Of a DNA stretch of 5,525 nt, positions 5,204 through 5,525 are shown one piece after another. A model generated the notes under the pieces. That model made no database searches and was not told where the DNA came from. It saw only the letters and a list, made by a program, of their open reading frames with translations. This stretch comes from Eubacteriales Family XIII. Incertae Sedis bacterium (GTDB lineage: Bacteria; Bacillota; Clostridia; Peptostreptococcales; Anaerovoracaceae). Numbering within the stretch: position 1 is the stretch's first letter; each line of letters starts with the position of its first letter. Made by a program: the position numbers and the translations under genes. The DNA lies in the NCBI GenBank assembly GCA_031269205.1, contig JAISZM010000045.1, forward strand, positions 1-5,525. The letters run 5' to 3'.

Positions 5204-5525
5204 TCGCGCTTCCCGATTACGTGTATCCTGAAAAAATCAAAATTTATTCAGAAGACGAAGAAGCCCGCATTTTCATAAGAGGACTATTGCCACGAGGATA
5301 TGGGGGGAAAATACAGTTTGTTAATGTTTCAATCGGAGGCGACCAACTAATCAGTCTCGCGCGACAAGCCAAAGTTCCGGAATTTCTGAATAGCATTGTT
5401 ATTCTTGATGGAGATAAAAATCCGTCGAGAAAACCCAAGAACTTCATTATACTTCCAAGCGAAGGGGATTCCCCTGAAAAAGTCCTGTTTCGCTATTTAC
5501 GAAGATTCACGGAAAATGATGATTT
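5194..5525 (+). pseudogene. TOPRIM nuclease part of the same broken gene, running off the window
   Basis: Frame 1 is open from 5194 to the end of the window. It reads WSVIALPDYVYPEKIKIYSE and onward, a good TOPRIM domain of the OLD family: a likely catalytic Glu in YSEDEEA (codon 5251), VSIGGDQL (GGD codons 5335-5343), the metal-binding DGD after SIVIL (5407-5415), and LPSEGDSPEKVLFRYL near the end. It is in a different frame from the ATPase part and starts immediately where that part ends. Family members have some 150-200 residues between these two parts (signature, Walker B, D-loop and H-switch), so the middle was deleted and the join shifted frame. The words FYD (frame 2) and WS (frame 1) at 5185-5199 fit an original FYDWS with one base lost. 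GTG 5200 could start a free TOPRIM protein, but it has no SD. The 3' end is not visible. Confidence 0.75.

Noticed and set aside
5200..5525. Independent TOPRIM gene starting at GTG 5200
   Set aside because: No SD precedes it, and its neighbour is the matching ATPase half of the same family, so a broken single gene is simpler. Kept as an alternative only.
1..5525. CRISPR array, tRNA, rRNA or insertion sequence
   Set aside because: No regularly spaced repeats, no cloverleaf-like segment, no transposase motifs and no paired terminal repeats were seen on reading both strands.

Overview
The window looks like a piece of a moderately GC-rich bacterial chromosome, most probably from an anaerobic Bacillota (Clostridia-type) lineage or a relative. 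This is an inference from gene families I recognise: a cysteine-rich anaerobe-type flavoprotein, a compact ADP-ribosylglycohydrolase, a small helix-turn-helix (HTH) regulator of a type common in Clostridia, and strong Shine-Dalgarno (SD) sites. No species can be named. All supported genes lie on the + strand.

Layout. Bases 1-425 have no gene I can support; they hold a short perfect hairpin and a weak promoter candidate. Bases 426-1088 encode a stand-alone NAD(P)H-hydrate epimerase. After a 144-base gap with two micro-ORFs comes a flavodoxin-fold oxidoreductase with a compact cysteine cluster (1233-1952). A 20-codon micro-ORF then runs into the GTG start of an ADP-ribosylglycohydrolase (2053-3159). 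That gene overlaps a 72-residue HTH protein by one base (3159-3377), and an acidic 181-residue protein of unknown function follows 28 bases later (3406-3951). These last three form one tight transcription unit. The 329-base gap 3952-4280 holds a terminator-like hairpin, a 10-bp palindrome and a good sigma70-type promoter that fires almost exactly at the ATG of the next gene.

That next gene (4281-4676) is a HTH regulator, probably read from a leaderless mRNA. Behind it lie two pieces of an AAA ATPase/TOPRIM protein (OLD-like nuclease type): an N-terminally truncated ATPase part (4700-5203) and, in another frame, the TOPRIM part (5194 to the window end). The Walker A loop and the block that should hold Walker B are missing, so I read this as a decaying defence-type gene. 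It is visibly more AT-rich than the left half.

Working together. The left genes are metabolite repair and redox housekeeping. The middle unit could reverse ADP-ribosylation under the control of, or together with, its small HTH partner, but no matching ADP-ribosyltransferase is visible. The right end looks like an accessory region with a degraded nuclease gene and a probably intact neighbouring regulator. I did not find an intact new multi-gene system. The best leads are the ADP-ribosylglycohydrolase/HTH/unknown-protein unit, the micro-ORF couplings and the leaderless regulator.
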